NCBI GenBank assembly: GCA_030828175.1
Contig: JAURDB010000013.1
Location: forward strand, 1-32,749
Direction: 5' to 3'
From: Flavobacteriales bacterium
GTDB lineage: Bacteria; Bacteroidota; Bacteroidia; Flavobacteriales_D; Sanyastnellaceae
Length of the DNA stretch: 32,749 nt
Below, one piece after another: positions 31,223 through 32,749 of this stretch (the stretch's first letter is position 1; each line of letters starts with the position of its first letter). Below the pieces are notes generated by a model that saw nothing but the letters and a program-made list of their open reading frames with translations, was not told the DNA's origin and did not search any database. Both the position numbers and the translations under genes were made by a program.

Positions 31223-32749
31223 TTACTCACGGACACCTTCCATGACCTCCAGCTCGGCGAGGTCCACGTCGTCCTCCTCGTCGATGATCTCGAGCAAGGG
31301 CTCCTTGAAGGTCTGGGCCGTGATGTAGCGCTCGAAGCCCAGCAGCATGGAGGGAAGCAGGACCAGGTTGGTCAGCATGGCCACCAGCAAAGTGGTCGAC
31401 ACCAGGATGCCGAGCGCCCGGGTGCCTTCGAAGTCCGAGGCGAAGAACATCAGGAAACCGAAGAACAGCACGATGCTGGTGTACATCATGGACACACCGG
31501 TCTCGCGCACGGCGAGCAGGACGGCCTCCCGCATGTTCCATCCATGCAAATCCAGTTCCTGCCGGTATTTGGCGAGCAGGTGGATGGTGTCGTCTACCGA
31601 GATGCCAAAAGCGATGCTGAAAACGAGCAGCGTGCTCGGCTTGAGGGCGATGCCGAAATAGCCCATCACCGCTGCCGTGAAAATGAGGGGCACGAGGTTG
31701 GGCAAGAGGCTGATGGCCACCATGCGACCGCTGCGGAACAGGATGGCCATCACCGTAGCGATGACAAGGATCGCCAAAGCCAGCGAGACAAAGAGGTTCT
31801 TGACCAGGTAGGTCGTACCCTCCACGAAGACCACACTGGTCCCCGTCATGAAGACCTCGTGTTCATCCGGAGGGAAAATCGAATCGATCCGCAGCTGCAG
31901 CCTATCAGTCAGTTCGTTCATCTCTCTGGTGCCGATGTCAGCGACTTGGGCGGAAACCCGGATGGTGGTCCTGGCGCTGTCCACGTATTTGCCATCGCCG
32001 TCCATGCCGGTTCCGGATGTACCGGTGAGGTAGGGGCCCATGAAGCTCTGTTCCCGCCGGGAAGGCAAGGAATAACGCTCGGGATTGCCTCGGAAGAAAC
32101 CCTGCTTGGCCAACTTCAGGCCATCCACCAACGAAACGGAACGGGAGAGCTGGGGCTCCTCGGCGAGAACCTGTTGCAGGCGTTCCACCTTCTTGAGGAA
32201 AGCGAGCTGCGTGACGCTCCCGGGCTTGTCTGTCCGCACCACGACTTCAAACGGCATCACCCCCCCAAACCGATCCTCAAACCAATGGAGGTCGGCCAGG
32301 ATCACATCCTCCTGTGGCAGGTCACCCGCCACGTTGCCGGTGACGCGCATCTTCGAGATGCCGAACATGCCCAACAGCAGGACCACTGCAGTTGTGATGT
32401 AGACTTTTTGGCGGTGGTGGCTGACGGCCCGCTCCAACCGATGCACCACCAGAAAGACCCAGCGGCGATCGAGGTGGCGGACGTGGCGGCGGCGCGGAGG
32501 CGGCAACCAGCTGAAGACAGCCGGAATGATGAGCAGCGAGATGCAGAACATCGCCAGGATGTTGACCGATGCAATGACCCCGAATTGCTGCAGCACATCG
32601 CTGGTCGTGAAGATGAAGGCGGCGAACCCGAGCGCCGTCGTGGCGTTCGTCATGAAGGTGGCGTTCCCCACCTTTCTCACCATGCGCGTCAGGGCGAGGC
32701 CCTTGTTGCCGTGCCGTTTGAATTCCGCGTGGTACTTGTTGAGCAAGTA
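31223..32749 (-). CDS. RND/MMPL-family transporter, C-terminal 508 residues (5' end outside window)
   Basis: The frame is open to the window edge, so the N-terminal part is missing. The visible part begins within the last helices of the first transmembrane lobe (TNATTALGFAAFIFTTSDVL, then a helix ending FSWLPP), followed by a second lobe: a helix near KVYITTAVVLLLGMFGIS, a periplasmic domain of about 220 residues and five helices, including VFSIAFGISVDDTIHLLAKY, the MMPL/SSD signature with conserved Asp pair. The C-terminus ends in an acidic tail (IIDEEDDVDLAELEVMEG). Members move lipids, hopanoids or other hydrophobic compounds using the proton gradient; the cargo is unknown. It lies 124 bp upstream of, and in line with, the diiron oxidase operon. 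Confidence 0.9.
   Translation of the reverse strand, partial: YLLNKYHAEFKRHGNKGLALTRMVRKVGNATFMTNATTALGFAAFIFTTSDVLQQFGVIASVNILAMFCISLLIIPAVFSWLPPPRRRHVRHLDRRWVFLVVHRLERAVSHHRQKVYITTAVVLLLGMFGISKMRVTGNVAGDLPQEDVILADLHWFEDRFGGVMPFEVVVRTDKPGSVTQLAFLKKVERLQQVLAEEPQLSRSVSLVDGLKLAKQGFFRGNPERYSLPSRREQSFMGPYLTGTSGTGMDGDGKYVDSARTTIRVSAQVADIGTREMNELTDRLQLRIDSIFPPDEHEVFMTGTSVVFVEGTTYLVKNLFVSLALAILVIATVMAILFRSGRMVAISLLPNLVPLIFTAAVMGYFGIALKPSTLLVFSIAFGISVDDTIHLLAKYRQELDLHGWNMREAVLLAVRETGVSMMYTSIVLFFGFLMFFASDFEGTRALGILVSTTLLVAMLTNLVLLPSMLLGFERYITAQTFKEPLLEIIDEEDDVDLAELEVMEGVRE

Overview
The window looks like chromosomal DNA from a GC-rich member of the Bacteroidota, most likely a marine-type Flavobacteriales relative; the species cannot be told. 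The evidence is the gene set and order (lolC/E-type permease, dusB, CPBP protease; permease divergent from purH, then mreBCD-mrdA-rodA), a DUF2795 protein typical of the phylum, and promoters of the Bacteroidota type (TAnnTTTG at -7, with TTG or TTTG about 19-20 bp upstream) instead of classical -35/-10 boxes. Coding density is very high. No gap exceeds about 125 bp, and there are no tRNA or rRNA genes, insertion sequences, prophage or CRISPR arrays.

Layout. 1-937 (-): partial secreted serine hydrolase. 988-4144 (+): FtsX/LolC-type permease, dusB, CPBP membrane protease. 4122-7545 (-): dCMP deaminase, CtpA-type protease, then Mn-type superoxide dismutase and ispD. 7623-8539 (+): PduO-type cobalamin adenosyltransferase, then a monocistronic DUF2795 gene with a good promoter and terminator. 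8547-10114 (-): GNAT acetyltransferase and a short aspartate kinase. 10141-10644 (+): CvpA-family protein. 10675-13283 (-): rfbD and a phosphohexomutase. 13382-14044 (+): predicted outer-membrane beta-barrel protein. 14048-15286 (-): MacB-type permease. 15369-22565 (+): purH followed by the elongasome operon mreB-mreC-mreD-mrdA-rodA. 22587-26681 (-): sucA and sucB. 26768-31098 (-): five tightly packed genes: a haem-oxygenase-like diiron oxidase, a methyltransferase, a TauD-like Fe(II)/2-oxoglutarate oxygenase, rfbA and a polyprenyl diphosphate synthase. 31223-32749 (-): C-terminal part of an RND/MMPL transporter.

Most genes are housekeeping: cell-wall elongation, TCA cycle, purine and isoprenoid synthesis, tRNA modification and nucleotide sugars. 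The part most likely to hold undescribed biology is the 26768-31098 operon, where two different non-haem iron oxygenases and a methyltransferase are packed with an activated-sugar gene and a prenyl-chain gene. A second theme is transcriptional. Many start codons lie only 4-6 nt from a TAnnTTTG-like -7 element, which predicts leaderless or nearly leaderless mRNAs. Several of these elements reuse the stop codon of the upstream gene, and one divergent pair shares a single TA step.
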